Origin: Solea solea
Taxonomy: Eukaryota; Chordata; Actinopteri; Pleuronectiformes; Soleidae
DNA length: 64,000 nucleotides
Reading direction: 5' to 3'
Assembly: GCF_958295425.1 (NCBI RefSeq)
Contig: NC_081140.1
Span: forward strand, 10,361,698 to 10,425,697
The notes beneath the pieces were generated by a model. That model worked only from the letters and a program-made list of their open reading frames with translations, was not told the origin of the DNA and searched no databases. The position numbers and the translations under genes were made by a program. How positions within the stretch are numbered: the first letter of the stretch is position 1; every line of letters begins with the position of its first letter. Shown piece by piece: positions 1 through 28,378 of the stretch.

Positions 1-1439
1 AGTTTGGAGCACTTTGTCCGTCCTCAGTTCTTTCTGTTCTCAGGTCAGCTAAGTTGTCAGTGGTAATGTAATCAGACTCTGTAATCACTTCTTATCCCAC
101 TATTATTCCCTCTGTTCTCTCCACCTCCCCCCGTCTCTCACCCTCTGAATGATCACCTGCATGTTTTCCCTCTGGGACGTTTGCTCTTAGTCTCTTAGAG
201 GTGAAAGTGTTTTTTGAGGGATTTTTTATATATATATATATTTATATGTGGCTGGTAATTGTTGTTATGTCATAGTCATAACTAAGTTATATATATCTCT
301 GCTGCCCTCTGCTGTTTTCAAACAGAAGCACCATTGGCTGTTTGTACAGAGCACAACAGACTGTCAGTGATGGAAAGTCACTTCTGCATATTCTATTGTT
401 ATCAATTGTTATATTATTGATATTGAACTACTGATAGTCAATCGATATTAACTATTGATATCTACTGTATATTAGTTGGCATTAAATATGGTTTATGTAT
501 CTAAATTGCGAAAAAGAAAAAAGATATTACTTGATTTTATTTGTCAAGAATTATTTCAACTGAACATTTTAACTAGGGATGCACGATATTATCGGCAGGT
601 ATTGGTTTAAAATGTATTATTAGATATAGATTAGATAGATTAGATATTATTAGATATCGGCAAACACGATTGCGATTAATGACTACAAAATTAGGCTAAA
701 GCATTATTTTTATCAGCATTTATTTATTTTGCTCAGTGAAAAAAATGTATATATATCTGCTGTGACATGAGTATGAAAAATATGATGTTAATTTCACTAC
801 AGAAGAGAATAAATGACCTTTGCAATTAGGCGCAACTATATCTGAATTGTATCGGTTATCGGCCGAAGCACTCCTGATATATCAGCAAAAAGTCCATTAT
901 CGTGCATCCCTAATTGTAACCCTACATTTCTTGGAAATTCGTGAAATATGCTCATATCACAGCCTGTTTGAACAAACTTCAGATATATCATAGGTCACCA
1001 ATTGATTTCTTAGTTGAAAGATTGACATGTTGTAGTGGATGTATCATAAAAACCTTTATCTACTGCAGTGGTACTTAGAGTATTTTCAGTTCTGCAACTA
1101 CAGGGAGCAGATTTTTTTGTTTTAGAATATCCCAGTAGATTAATGATCACAAATGTCTAATGTGAAGGACTTTGTGTGGATAGCCTCATAATTTGAGTCC
1201 CAGAGCGAGCGAGCTGAAAAAGACTTTGCACCTGTGTTTCCCCTCAGACACCCGTATTTAAATAGTGTCGTTAACTGCCTGCGGTTTCTGGGCAGAAAGG
1301 ATTGTGAGGTCCAGATTGACAGTCACACCTCTTGGTACTTGTTATATCCAAGTTGTTTATGTCTCACACTGACAAGCCTTGTGCAGTATTTTTACTCGCA
1401 TTGCATAGTTTAATACATTCTCTCCCTCTCTCTCCACAG
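1..1439. other. gramd1b intron or 5' flank (partial)
   Basis: No exon was recognised before the microexon at 1440. The first coding exons of gramd1b (the long N-terminus known from the mammalian protein) must lie to the left of the window. The stretch is AT-rich, and its only clear structure is a hAT-like MITE at 574-912, listed separately. Confidence 0.7.
574..912. repeat. hAT-like MITE with terminal inverted repeats
   Basis: The left end reads TAGGGATGCACGATA and the right end TATCGTGCATCCCTA, a perfect 15-bp inverted repeat. The flanking 8-mers are attttaac (left) and attgtaac (right), which differ at one base. An 8-bp target duplication is typical of hAT transposons. The interior is about 300 bp, AT-rich and non-coding, so this is a non-autonomous element. 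It probably lies in a gramd1b intron. Confidence 0.85.
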
Positions 1440-15224
<13,785 letters not shown>

Positions 15225-18200
15225 CGCAACCACCACAACCAGGCCACAAGGGCGCGCTGTGCAATTTAGGACCTGTTTTGTTTGTGAAACAGTACACAGG
15301 CGGCAGCAAGACAGAGTGAGAACCAATGAGCGGGACCAATGGTGAGCTGGTCCAACAGAGACAAAGAGAGGAGCCGAGGGTCACCAGCACACAGAGGGTA
15401 ACACACATGCCCTCCCCAGAATAGGAAGTCATTGATAGAAAGTTCCCCCCATTACACACAGAAACTGAGGTGCATCACTGAGGCATTGTGGGAAGGTGCA
15501 CGGTCTTGCATCTTCTCCACGCTTGCGGGATAACCATATCCTTTTATTCTCTTTATGTCCGAGTGCACCATACTGTAAGCCATGTCGACCAGGAGAGCGG
15601 CAGAGAGCAGGAAGGAAAGCTACTGCATGCGTTTAGACAACCTAGCTCCCCTCAGTCGCTGTTTATGTGGTCCAGTTCCAGTCTATGTGTGTCAAAAAAA
15701 AAAAGAAGAACAGAAAAAGATGAGAGATCAAGTTAAAGGAAAGGGGGTCCTTTCGAGTCTTAATGGCTTTCTACACTCTCTCGACTGTTCCAAAACCAAT
15801 CGTCCCCTAGGTGTCCTCGCTGCAGCGTCCCTTTGATAAACCTCCTGGCAACCAGAGTGCAGCGTCTCCCCACAATCAAAAACAAGCAAAAGTATTGTAG
15901 TTGCAGGCTGCTTCTCTTGTTTGACCCTGGCCTGTGTGGCCTCTGTCAGGGCTGGTTCCCTGTCAGACAGTCAGTCGTGTTCAAATAGTCAAAAGGAGAA
16001 GAATCTAAAGCTTGAGACGACCTAAGCAAATGTTTTTAACTTCATACGCAATTGTCACGTGATCAGTTCCTCTGCCACAGTGTTAAATACCTGACTCTGT
16101 GTTACTCCTCATCATTCTTATGAAGCCGAATGTATTAGCCTGGACAAAATGGCCAGACTTTGGTCACAAGTTCTTGTTCTTGTGAACAGCAAAGAGATGC
16201 TGCAGCCGGACCAGTAGAGGGACCTGTGTTCTTACTCGTTTTATTACTAAACTGTGATTATATCTCTTTAAAAATGTTTCAAATGATAGAAAGAATTCTA
16301 TGAATATATTTGAAATACATAAGAATATTTCATTATTTAATACATATATTTCAAAATATATAAACATTACCTATATTTATTGTTAATTTATGTACATAAA
16401 GAAATGATCAGCTCTCCAGTTAAAGACTTTCTAACAAAAAGTGTTTTCTTCTAGAAATGCATGCCAGATATGTCTGTGACATGTCCAGTGTGCAAGTATG
16501 ATTCTGCATTCGCGCGATTATATTCGCGCACGCGTGTCTGTGACTGCGTGTGAGTGCGAGTGTGCGTGCGTGCGCACCAGTGTGTGCTGTAAAGTGTGAC
16601 ATTTTTACCATACCACACTTGTATTTTTTGTTTTGTTTTGTTTTGTTTGTTTGTTTTCTTCTCTTTTCTGGCTTCTGCAGCCAGACTGCCTTTTAATGCT
16701 AATGCATTTGGATGCTGCCTTGCATTAGCCCAACCAGGGTACAGTTTACAACTGAAGGGTTTTGTTCCAAAATGATGTATCCAACATTCAGAGAGCAAAA
16801 AAAACAAATGTACTTCTACATGCGACAATTCATGTCACTTTTTGACATAATTAGCTGAAGTTGGCGGTCGACAAAAGGAAGAAGATTCAAGATTTTTGAA
16901 TATTAACTTGAACTTGACAATGACAAATGGATACGTAACATTTTGGAGATGAACCCTTCGTCTGCCCTCTGTGAGTGACTCTTTTGTCCGTGTCACCACT
17001 GTGTGGGTTGACATCTCTTTTGCTTATAAGAAATGAATAGTTTGATATTTTTAGAGATACTTTTGTTTGTTTTGGAGCTCGAGGCAGAGATGATACCAAA
17101 ATGTCTACATGCTAAATGTGAAGCTACAACTAGTTATTTAGCACAGGGTGTCGTTTACTCCATTTTCCAGTCTAATAGCTAAACAACCTGGTTCTACTGC
17201 CCAGCAGGCGCTTAGCTGAGCTTATCTTAGCATAGCGTAGTTTAGCTTAGCTCACTTTAGCAAAAAAATAGATTTGAATTGGGAATACTGCTTTAACTGG
17301 CAACTCACTGTGACATCACCCATTGGTGTGTTAATGCCATTTTGAAGACATGAGTAATAATTTGTTTTAAGAGAATAAACTGTATTTGGAAGAGTGGGGG
17401 TGGCTGAGAGCTCATCCACTGCACCCACACCTATACCTGCTGTCAATCATCTACGACACAAAATGTACTACGGAGTATTTGGGCCAAATTGAAAAGAAAA
17501 AAATGTTGAATTTTTGGAGAATAAAGTGGTAACATTACGAGAATCAAGTCCTAATATGAGAATAAAGTCCTAATATGAGAATAAGGTAGTCAAAGTTCAA
17601 GAATAAAATCATTATTAATCAAGCAAGCATGATCAGCTTCAACCTGCCACATGATGAGAAATGCAGAGCAATTCCATTTTGAAATGAAATGAAATAATTA
17701 TCTAAATCTCGTTTGGCCCTGATGTTAAAACGTCACAAATCAAGTGAGAAGTAGGTTATTTTCTCATAGATTTAGAAAACAAACTGACTTTTTTTTTTGG
17801 AAGCCAGTAGAGTGGCCCCCCTGGTGGCCACTTAAGAGAATACAGGTTTCAGACAGTCTATGCATTCATAGCAAGTTGATTCCCAGTGTTTTTATTTTTT
17901 TTAGACTGGCCAGCTGCTTCCCCCTGTTTCTTTGTGCTAAACTTAGCTAAGTCGTGCCGATAGCTCTAGCTTCATATTTATTGTGCAGATATAAAAAAGT
18001 GCATTTCCAAAACTGTCAAACTATTGTTTTGAAAACCCCTTACTCAACCCAAATTATATTCTCCCTTGTCACAAGTGTCTGTCTTGGATGCAATAAAAGC
18101 ATGAAAATTAATGCAACTAAATTGAACCAAAAGAAATAAGTAGAGATCACGTTGTTTTTAAATAAAGTATTTATCATGTATGTCATGTATTATATGTACT

Positions 18201-20570
18201 GGATTAGGTGTGGTAAAGAGCGCGTTGGTTCACAGAGACCGAAATCACACCTCCAAAGTAAGAAAAACTTCCTTGAGTAAAAAAAAAAAAACAAAAAAAG
18301 GAAAGAGAAAGAGAAGCACTTTAAGGCCTTTCAGGGAAAGAATGATCAAGAGAAATGGCAGGGGTTTAGTTTGGAGGTGAATGTGGGCATGAGGAGAGAG
18401 TTACTGGTGTGTTTTTATTTCATTTAACAACTACACCGGGTAATGTACAACTTCCAAACTCATTACAAGAGCTGGATTTTAATCCTGCTGGTTTGTTACT
18501 GCTCAGAAATGGTTACATTTGCCTAAATTGAATATTATTGAGTTGATTTGAATCTTCCAGAAGAAAATCCCAAACAAAAGCAACTCCACTGTGAGGTCTG
18601 ACACACTGTCCTGCATTTCCCAGGCCGAGGGAAGAGTGTGTGACTTGTATAAGGGAAGTGTATCTTTAGAGGGTGCCAGAGTGCAGCGTTACTGAATGAT
18701 TTACTGACAAAAAGCTTCAGGACTGGACACTTGCTGTTTCTGTGTGTTACACTGGAAAGAGATGATGTCATGATAACTCATGGAAAACCATAAGAGCCGA
18801 ATGTGAATGGCTGGAAATGTTTTCTGTTTTATAGAAATCACTTTCACAATCCCAATGACACTGAACGATTCTAGTGAAGTTGTGCTTCATGTATCTGATG
18901 GTACAAAAAAAATGTATTTATGAAATGGCTGAAATGCTTTAAAGAGTTTGTTTTTAAGGTGATAAAGAAATTGTATTTTTTTTTTCTTCTTCCTCTTCTT
19001 TTTCAAATGATCATATAACTATTTTTTTGGTCTAAAGGAGTCAAAAATCCTCAATAGTTTTGGAAGGAGACATTAAAGCCGTATTTCCACCAAGCTGTAC
19101 AGTTATATGTTCAGTTTGCCACACTGCAGAATGATGTTTGTGTCGTTTGTCGAGAGTTACGTTGTGAATGGTACTAAAATGACTGATCCATACTGTCCCA
19201 CGTTTTGTCCCCCTTCTGCTGTGAGACACAGTGCTGTCCCAGTCTGAGGAATGACTGATGTCAAACACGTGTCGTTTGTGTTGTCGTGTCACCGTGCAGC
19301 GGTAACTCGTGGAGATGTGTCACATTCCTCATTGTTTCATTTAGTCACGTGCTAGACTGTGTTTTGCCGGTATGACATCACACTATGTACAGTATGTACG
19401 TGGATGACACGGCTGTTGTCATCCCACTTACACGCCCCACTGTTGAACGTGACTGCACTGCACCGCTTGGTGGAAATGCAGCTTATCAATGCTGAGGTGG
19501 GTTTTGGTTTGATCCTGTGTTTGTACTTCACTGTCGAGGCTGAGTGGAATGGTGAAGTGCAGTAAAAATACAATATTCAATCCAATAGACTCTCACAGCA
19601 GAGTCCGATAAGTCTCCACACTTACACGTGTGTTTGTATTTACACATTTTTTTTGCCATTGTCATTCGCTACAAATTCCACGTTTTGTCGTTGTTACCAG
19701 CAAATTCCATTCAAGAACATCAACCAGTGATTCTTTCCATTTTCCTTTCCTTGCTGTCACTGCACAACCTGTGGCACCGAGGTGAACTGACAATTTAACG
19801 AATTGAGCACTTCATTTGCCGTATCGATTGGCGTCTGTCTTGCCATCGCAGAGCCAGAAAGACAACAGTGCCACTCATGCAACAACAGTACTAAAGGAAT
19901 AGCCGTGGTTCAGACACACACACACACACGACCTTCTAATGAATGACCACTGATCAAACCCATAGCAACTGCTCTTCTTCAAGTGTCTCTTCTACTGGTG
20001 TAGTTTCTGTTCAGCAAGAATTCTACTGTATGATGATTTTTTTTTTTATGTTTTGATCTCTTTAGAGAGACTTTTAGTGAACTTTATACATGAGATAAAT
20101 ATACTGTAAGTATATGTTATGTGTATCTGCAGTGTGCACACCACACACACTGACAAACGAATCCGGCCTGCGCTGCGCGCGGGTTTTGATTTGCCGATGA
20201 CTTTGCCTCATATAGAATGACGATAAAAGTGGCTTCCTGGTACATGTGAAGTAAAGACTGGAAGTATGAATAAAAAAAAACATTGAACACAAAGTGTTTG
20301 CTTTTGAGACTCGACATTTTGCTTGTTCGACTTTAAGGATGAAAGAGGGCATTTGGATTTGAATAAATCCCACTTATTTCCTCTTCACTGTCACAGAGAG
20401 GGGCTTCTCATGTTTTCTTTACAGTGAGTATGTTTGTGCTTTACAGTAGAGTAATACAGAGGAAGCTTGCATGAGATGAAATATTAATCTGGTACTGCAC
20501 TTTAACAAAGTCTAATGAAAAGGTAATAAAACATTGATGTTGCATATTGAAAGCATTGTTACTTTGGTAT
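15225..20570 (+). other. gramd1b 3' UTR and downstream DNA
   Basis: No gene was recognised. Long 3' UTRs are usual for GRAMD1B, and several AATAAA-type signals occur downstream (for example near 18163, 20266 and 20526), but the true 3' end cannot be chosen from sequence. The stretch contains a repeated agaataaagtcctaatat motif at about 17515-17610 and a gcttagctt-rich fragment of a teleost repeat at about 17090-17290. Open frames here have no recognisable domain. Confidence 0.5.
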
Positions 20571-21185
20571 AGGAGCTATAGCCGGTGTAAAGCCGAAAAG
20601 AGACTGCTTGCCGAAAAAGGACTGCCCCCTATAAGTCTTTATTGCAAGGAGTGATATTGACCAAATTCACTGTATATGCACCTGGTTTCCTCTACTCTTC
20701 ATGCTGAGAAGACAGAGAATGTAACCCCTACCAATCCAGAGTTATAGGGTGCAGTCATTTTTTGGCAAGCCTTGCCGAAAAGTGACTGCACCTTATAAGT
20801 CTTTATTGCAAGGAGTGATATTGACCAAATTCACTGTACATGCACCTGGTTTCCTCTACTGTTGTTAACAACTACAACAACAACAATAAAAGTGGCAAGG
20901 TAAAGCATCTACCCTCATCAATTGTTGACAACTAGCCTACATTATGGAAACATCAGGTTACTTTTTATTTTATCTGCACTGTTCTTTTTCCGTAGCCTCT
21001 TCACTTGGGCTACAGGACATTTCTATTGCACAGTAAAAAAAACATTTTTCTCGGTGCTTCGCCTGCCAGCTGACCCATATATTATACTGTATCTACGAGT
21101 AGACCTACGCTCGCTTCCTCTGAACTGATGCGCGTTCTCGTCGGGGGCAGTCTCTTTTCGGCATTACACTGGTACTATAGCTCCT
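20571..21185. repeat. Inverted-repeat element with nested internal duplication
   Basis: The left end AGGAGCTATAG...GCCGAAAAGAGACTGC matches the reverse complement of the right end (GCAGTCTCTTTTCGGC...CTATAGCTCCT) over about 37 bases with a small gap. Inside are two 87-bp direct repeats, 20610-20696 and 20774-20860, that are nearly identical. Between them is a 45-bp imperfect palindrome at 20748-20792 (GGTGCAGTC facing GACTGCACC). The internal repeats restart from a TIR-like sequence (GCCGAAAA), which suggests one element inserted into another of the same family. No transposase ORF was seen, and the target duplication is unclear. Confidence 0.8.
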
Positions 21186-22729
21186 CATAATCTATTGTAA
21201 GAGTCATCTGCGCACACTATTACAATGCTCTCGCTCTTAATTACATCTGTTTCTCTTCCTCTACGACTTCAGGTGAAAGTAAGTATATACAGTATGTACG
21301 CATTTTCACTGCGAGTAAAGAACCACCAGTGGAGTTCCCTGTCATTTTCTGTTATTACTTAAGCTACATTTCAAGGAACGTGCATACAGTGTTTGGATTG
21401 GCAATTATTGTTTAGTGCTTTCTTCAGTTGTGGGAGCATCAGTGTTTGAGGGGACGATGTCTTGAAACTGTCCCCTCCTTGTATGAATGTCTTCAACATT
21501 CCTCAGTGTCTTGAAGGTAATGGCGATTTACTGCAAACAAGATGGATATGAACTGGGTTTTCCACAATATAGATGAAGAGATAGACGAGAGTGCAAAACT
21601 GTGCAATTATTATGATGTGACCACACAAGTAATTCCATTTGAACCTGTAAAGGTTCAGTGCTTAAGAAATGTATTTACCATAGCTGCTTTGACTGAAATT
21701 AGATTTTTAATGCTGAAACGTTATTGTTATCAAATGTATTGTTTTACAAAGAAAATACCTGAACAGTAAAGTACATTATTATTTCTTGATTATTACTTAG
21801 TTATTTACTTACGTTCCTGGACAATAAGTTTTAGTGGTTGAATGTTATGCTCAGAGAAGTATAGTGAGCCAGCTCACATTTGGGTGAATTTAGTTTGTTA
21901 TTTGCCAAATAAATAATAATAAAAATGTTATGTTAGGTGGTCAAATAAATAAGTTAAGCACTAGGTAATGAAATAATGCATCAACAACAGTAGTAAGATA
22001 AAAGTGCTACTAATCAGAACAATAAATATATATTAAATTTAAAAAAAACAAGTGATTAATTCTAAAATAATTGTATTTAATAGTATAATGTTGCACTATA
22101 CATTGCTTCCTCGTGTTATTCCTAATAGTCTAATATCTGCATCCATTTCACATGTTTTGCTTTTTCTCCACAGATTCAATGTGATTCATGCATAACATCC
22201 TTCGCCATGCTCCTACATGGTGTCTTTAAAATCCTTCGTGGTAATAAAACGCCATTATTTTCGCCACTGACACAGACATAAACCTTGCCCCGAAGTTCTC
22301 CATTAGTCGCAGGCCAAGATTGGAAGAGGATGGGTGAGGTCGACGCGTCACTGCCATGAATCAAGGGGGATGGGACAGCGTTACCCTGTTGGCCTCTCGC
22401 ATCCAATCAAGGCTGAGTCTGAGTGTGCACAGTGGATGTGGATGTGGATGTGACTGACTCCCCACTTTCTCGTCTTGCCTGGGCGCAGAGGGCGGAGCTC
22501 TGCCGCTGCGTTTGACAGCTGCGAAACAGAAAATGAATAGCGCATAAAACCCTCTGGGAAAGCATGCCGCTCCAAGGCAACCACGCCATCACAGGGAATG
22601 AGATGCAGCATGGCTCTGTGTAGCGCGAGAGTGCCCTCGTAAATCTGGGCCACTTGGGCAACTTCAGAAAATAGAAAATATAATAAGCTTTTATTATTGC
22701 AGCAGGTATTGCTGGAACTCGTGGAGGGC
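21186..22729. other. Intergenic DNA and dact3 5' flank
   Basis: The first kilobase is AT-rich, with no exon recognised. From about 22300 the base composition rises in GC and leads into the dact3 first coding exon, so the dact3 promoter and 5' UTR probably lie within 22300-22729. No TATA box stands out. The open frames on the minus strand here overlap the dact3 exon and show no domain. Confidence 0.5.
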
Positions 22730-25700
22730 ATGCACCGCGCGTTTTCCTTCCCGCTGACTGTGGAGCGCAGTCGGACCAAGGAGCGTCTGGAGGCGAGTCT
22801 GGCCGGACTGTGTGAGCTGGAGCTCCGCAAGCAGAGGCAGGAGTGTCTTGTGCTGGGAGCGCTGTCTCTGGGGGAGCCGCTGTCCCAGCACAGATCCACG
22901 GGAGATCTGGCGTGTTTCAGCAGCTGGGGACAGGAAAACTTGACACTCAGGCGCCAACTGGTAAGAACTTATAATGTTGACTGGATTCCAGCATGTTTAC
23001 TTCACACCATGTTACCCCACCCTGTGGCGATGAACCCTGCTTTACCCCCTTGCATCATGTATCACAGCAGTCCGACATAGTTTTGAATACCTAAGCGTAT
23101 CCTCATTGTAATCTGCTTGACCGTTGCGTGGACTCTTGGTGCGGGCTGCGCCCTTTGTGTGGATGTGACCTCTATGTGCGAAAAAAGTAACTCAACTTGA
23201 TTAATAGGCTGCTGCTCTGAAAGGATGTGGTGCGTCTCTGCGCTTCAGGCTGAGATTTATGCCTGTGGGTAACGAAATCAGGGGGTGGAGCAGCCGCCGT
23301 TTGTGGCACAAACCCACTCTTTAATGGCCCATTGTTCCCTCATCACGGACTTTTGTAGCTTTTACTACTTAACAAGCTCTTATTTGTGTTCTCTGCACAT
23401 CATAAAGGAGTGAGTTATTCCTTCTCCTTGGGTGTTGCTGTTGAGGCCAACATTTTTATGTCATAATTATCTGCGCCTTTCTTCGTCGGAGCTCAATCCA
23501 AGTTGCGACCAATATGTTCCAGTGAGGCGCAGCAGCGGTGCCAACATTAACATGAGAATGAAACAGTGGGATGACCGAGATTAATGAAAGTTCCTGTATG
23601 AAAGAATTTATACAGCAGCACTTTTACGCATCCGTGAGCCAACTCTAAACTGGTTGGGTTTATTATAGTGTGTATTTCTGCTGTATCTGGTATACATGAA
23701 ATGTATTCCTTTATTCTTGGGTGTGATTGGTTTCCTCGTGTGTTTGTTTGTTTGGCTGCTGCCTTTGCGCGAAAGTGTCTCAACATTGCTACAGGGGAAG
23801 CCATTATTAAAGAGGTGAGAAAGAAATTAAATCAGCCGCCTCCTCTTCTCCCTCCTCCCTCCGTCCTTGTCCTCCGCCGGCGGCTCAACAATAGGCGCAT
23901 ATGGAGCAGAATACTAATGATGCCAGCCGAGGCCCCAGTGAGAGGTTAAGACGCATAGGTGGCCTTGTTCTCTGGGTATTTGGCACAATATATGGACACT
24001 ATTTATCTTTGCCTTAATGAGTCTGAGCCATCTGAGCTCGTGCACTGGAGACATGACACATGATGGAGAACAAAGATGCTCAGAAAACCAATTCAGAAGA
24101 AATACATGCGGGTCAAGTGTTTCCAGTGAGCCACACGCAGCAGTTTTAAATCCACGTCCACTGGTGTTGGCGGAGCTGTCAACGCGCTCCATCCACGCAC
24201 ATGACGGCAAACAGGAGAAGTGACACGCTGTTTCCCCGCAGGGCAAGATGTGTTCCCTGTTTTCATTTTCTGAGCAACGCGTCTGCAGATCGATGTTTAA
24301 TAACTGCTCTGCCTCCCCGAGCGCGTGAGTAATTACACGGTGGGGAAATTCCTGAGAGGATATTTGTTTGCCCTACAGGACTGAAATTAAAGTCTCACAT
24401 TGACTCAAACTATCAATGCACAACACCTGATCCCGAGACTGTCAGGTTAAAGTCTCCAAAACTGCGTGTGCGTCCGTGGAGCTGCCTTGAACATGAAGTT
24501 GGCCCCAGACAGACCTTTTTACAGTGTGTGTTGGAGGTGTTGACAGCTGTGGGGCCACGCAGCAGCTGGGAAAGCATGAAGCTCTCACTTCCCTCTCCTG
24601 CTGTGTGTGTGTGTGTGTGTGTGGACCCAGAAGATGAGGAGGATATATGAATTATATAATATCCAAACTACAACCATGCTGTGGTGTTATATTTGCTCTT
24701 AATCCAATATTACTAATGAACTCATAGAAAAACAGAGATGAAATGTATTGATCTCAAAACAAGTACAGTTCCAGTCACATAACAGATGAACTCAAGAACA
24801 TTATATAATAAAATAATGTATTAATGAAAGACCATACTCCACAGCTACACATAGAATCAGCAATACAATATTAGAACAACATGAATGAGCCAATCAAAAT
24901 CAATGGTTATGTACAATTGTGCAGTTTGTGCAGTGTGGTATTAGCTTATTTCTTTATGATAGATTCAATAACGGAGTGGATTTACAGAAAACCCAGCATG
25001 GGGACAGGGTCTGTGTATGAAAACATGTGAATGTTCCCTGTGTTCCATATATGCTTGTGCCTTCGCTGAGACACTGGGTCATCATCGACCAGGACGTGTG
25101 TCCTTGTGTCAAGACAGCAGTGCATCATTAGTGGGAGCACAAAGCTGTGAGTCTGCACAGCGGTGGTAGATCAGCCAAATGGATCACTAGGTGGTTTCCT
25201 CTGCTTTGTTCTGCCACAACAGTGTGGAGGGGAAAAAAAATCATCTTTGCCTTCTTTGTGCACATCGGTACAGGGGATATGTGCATCTGAATGGTTATAA
25301 ATGCACACACACACAGAAACTAGGTTGTCAAGTGCACATTTGCAAACTCTCAAACACATGAGACAGACTCCAATCTGGTCCCATAGACGTCAGACCCAAG
25401 AGTGAACCACTGCTCACTTTAGCCGCCCTGCCTACAAGTTAAAGTGTAAGAAGGACAGAGTCACAATTAGCCGATTAAGCCACTCGTGATGATTATGTAA
25501 ACACTGTGTGCAGCTTTGTGTGCAAATCCAACCTCTGTCTAATCAGACACTGCCATTAAAATGTGATTCACCTCATTAAAATAATTCATCAAAGTGTCCG
25601 TATGTGTGTTTTCTGGCCTTCCACAGTCCTCTTTTGTGTGGAGTCAGTCACAACGGTGCTTTAATTATAGAGGGTCCAGCAGTGCGGCTCGATGCCTCAT

Positions 25701-28345
25701 GTGTGCTGTTCCATATATTCCTACACCTCAATGTCCTCTTTACAGAAGCCAAGATCTGTATCTCCTCTCTCGTCTTGTAGACAGATAACAGAATCACAAG
25801 CCTGTTTACTTTCCTTTATTTTCGTCTGCACTCATCAGCTGCTGCTCATGATCTAACAGGTGATAACGGGAGGAAATCAATCATAATATTGTCCCGGATT
25901 CACCTGCAGGTCATTCTGTTTCACTGTCGGAGCCAGTGTGTTGTGTACACCCACTGTGTAACAGCATAATGTCTAGGTGAGGGTGGCTGCAACGTGTCCT
26001 CTGTGTCTTCCCCATCCCCCATCAGGCTCCAGCAGAGGATGCAGTTAAACAGAAATGACACAGTGTGCAGTGTCAGGGAACCAGTCAGAGACTATTAATA
26101 ATAGAGTGCAATCAAAGACCAGCCTGCACGATGCTCCCTCAAGCGTCCCCTAAGCCACGCCACCAAAATGTCTAATTCTTTTTAATTGGTTGTTTTTTTT
26201 TCTTCACATTTTTATTGTGTTTCCTGCAGCACCATAATGAAATGAGACACACTATGGCTTCTTCGGCGCATGTTCAGTTGCAGGCACGGCCGAAAAAGAC
26301 GCAGCAAGCGATCAATTGTGTGGAACATCATCATTGATTAATTGATTTCCAGTAGTCCCTCCTCCTCCTCCCCCCAGTGATTTCTCAAGCCCGCAACCAC
26401 TACCTAAGACAAAGCTGCTCACTCTTTGTTTCTATTGATGTCGCCTCACTAACGCTTTGTTTATAGTAACACAATGAGCACCTTTGTCGGGACAAAAGCA
26501 ACGACAGTGTTTGTGGTGAAGTTATGTAGGAAGCATAGGTTAGCTCGGGTCAATTGCCTCTCAGCAGTATTTGCATTATGACCTCATTTCGTCTGCGGGA
26601 CAAAGGAGTCAGAGCTCCTGCACTGACTGGAGCGAATGACCACAAAGATCTCACCAAAGGAACATCAGTTTTCCTGTTTAAAGGTCCAGTGCGAGGTATT
26701 ATTGGCATGATGAATATACTACCCCTACGTTTAGGTTTGTATACGTGTAGAATCATCACTTTAAAAATGAAATTCATTTGGTTAAAATAACTTTTGACAA
26801 GGGCCTTGCAACCGGCCGTGACATCACCCATGAAAATCTGATCTCCTGATCTGTGCCATGTTGAGGTTTTACAGATTTGAACCGTCTTGTATTGGACGAT
26901 ATCAGCTGTCAGTCACACTGGTGTCCACTCACATATATATATTGTACTTTATGGTCTATTTTCCTCTAAATAGGAACATCATTTACTAAATTGACATGCA
27001 TGTTCTATTGAAGAAGAGCTGGAACTAGTGATTAAGCGCATTAACTCCTCAGGAAATGTTAACTGACATTAGAAATCCACTGAGAAGTAGTAAGTTCATT
27101 TTCCCCATTCACTTCCATTGGAACAAAGGTCTTTTTGCAACCAGCGGAGTCGTCCTCCTGGCGGCTATGTCGTATATTTTTGCTTTAACGTTGCTTTATT
27201 GTCCCTCCAGGCTTGTTGCAGACATAGCTGAGACGGCTGCTCAGCAGTGTGACAAACTGCACTTCCTGGTGATTACCCATCAGTAGGCTCTCTCTCTCTC
27301 TACATTTCCACGTTCCATAGGCAGTAGTGATAAAGTGAGAAAGACACACAGACGTATGGAGACGGTGCTCAGGAAGTGCAGGAGACTGACAGGTGCTCCA
27401 TCATGAGAGGTGTAGCAAGTGTCATTGAACGAGAACATGCTCAACTTATGGTAATGAAGTGCGTGTGTTCCTGCAACTCTTTCTTTATTTTTAAAAAAAA
27501 TTACACTGGAGATAGATATACTGCAGATATAGATATATAAATTTGTATTGAGCTCAACAAGGCTAGACCAGTGGTTGATAGATATTTATTTTGGTCCTTT
27601 CAGAAACCCACCATATTTAAAGAGACCACATTACAGTAGTAGCAGTATCAGCACACACTGGGATGTTTTCCTTTCTTAGTGTATTCAGCAGTGCAATATT
27701 GTTAGGGACCTGCGTGTTAAAGGTACGTGTGTGTGTGTGTGTTTGGTGTGTGTTTCTGAGCTGTATGTATGGTGACTATTAAGTACATTAACTAAATCGA
27801 CTTGTATACCAAGTCGACGTATACATACTGTCACTGGTAAAAGATTATATAACCTTCTCTCTTTTGCTGCGAGGGAAGATATATTGATGCAGTGGATTAA
27901 TAATGAGAGTCCTTCTGTCAAAGTTTAGGATGTAAGATCATATTTGAGCAGGTTCCTTTGGAATATCTTACAAATCTCTCTACATAACAAAGTAGACCAG
28001 TTCTTGTAAAGTCTGGCGACCCTGTTTGAACTTGTCTTCTACTTTTATACAAGGAGTCTCCTGAATCTGTGATATGTTTGTAGTGTAGACTGTTGAAATG
28101 AGCCGTGTGTTGTTTCAGTTTTGTTCTGTTTGGTTTGTTATGTGTGTTTTTTTGTAAAAAAAAAAACACTGTCGTTACCTGGTAAAAATATAAATGGGTA
28201 TTAGAAGAGCATTGTGATGAAAAAAAGGCCTAAAAAGTTTCTACTGATATGAAAAAATGTGTTTTGTTTGTTGTTGATTTATGATATATTTGTCATGACA
28301 GTTATAATACGACATATCGACCAATTTGACCATACTGTGAGTATT

Positions 28346-28378
<33 letters not shown>

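Noticed and set aside
15488..15836. Open frames after the gramd1b stop
   Set aside because: No domain, no splice support, and they lie in the probable 3' UTR.
22697..22729. Longer N-terminus for dact3
   Set aside because: It has only a TTG start, and MHRAFSF at 22730 aligns with the start of human DACT3.
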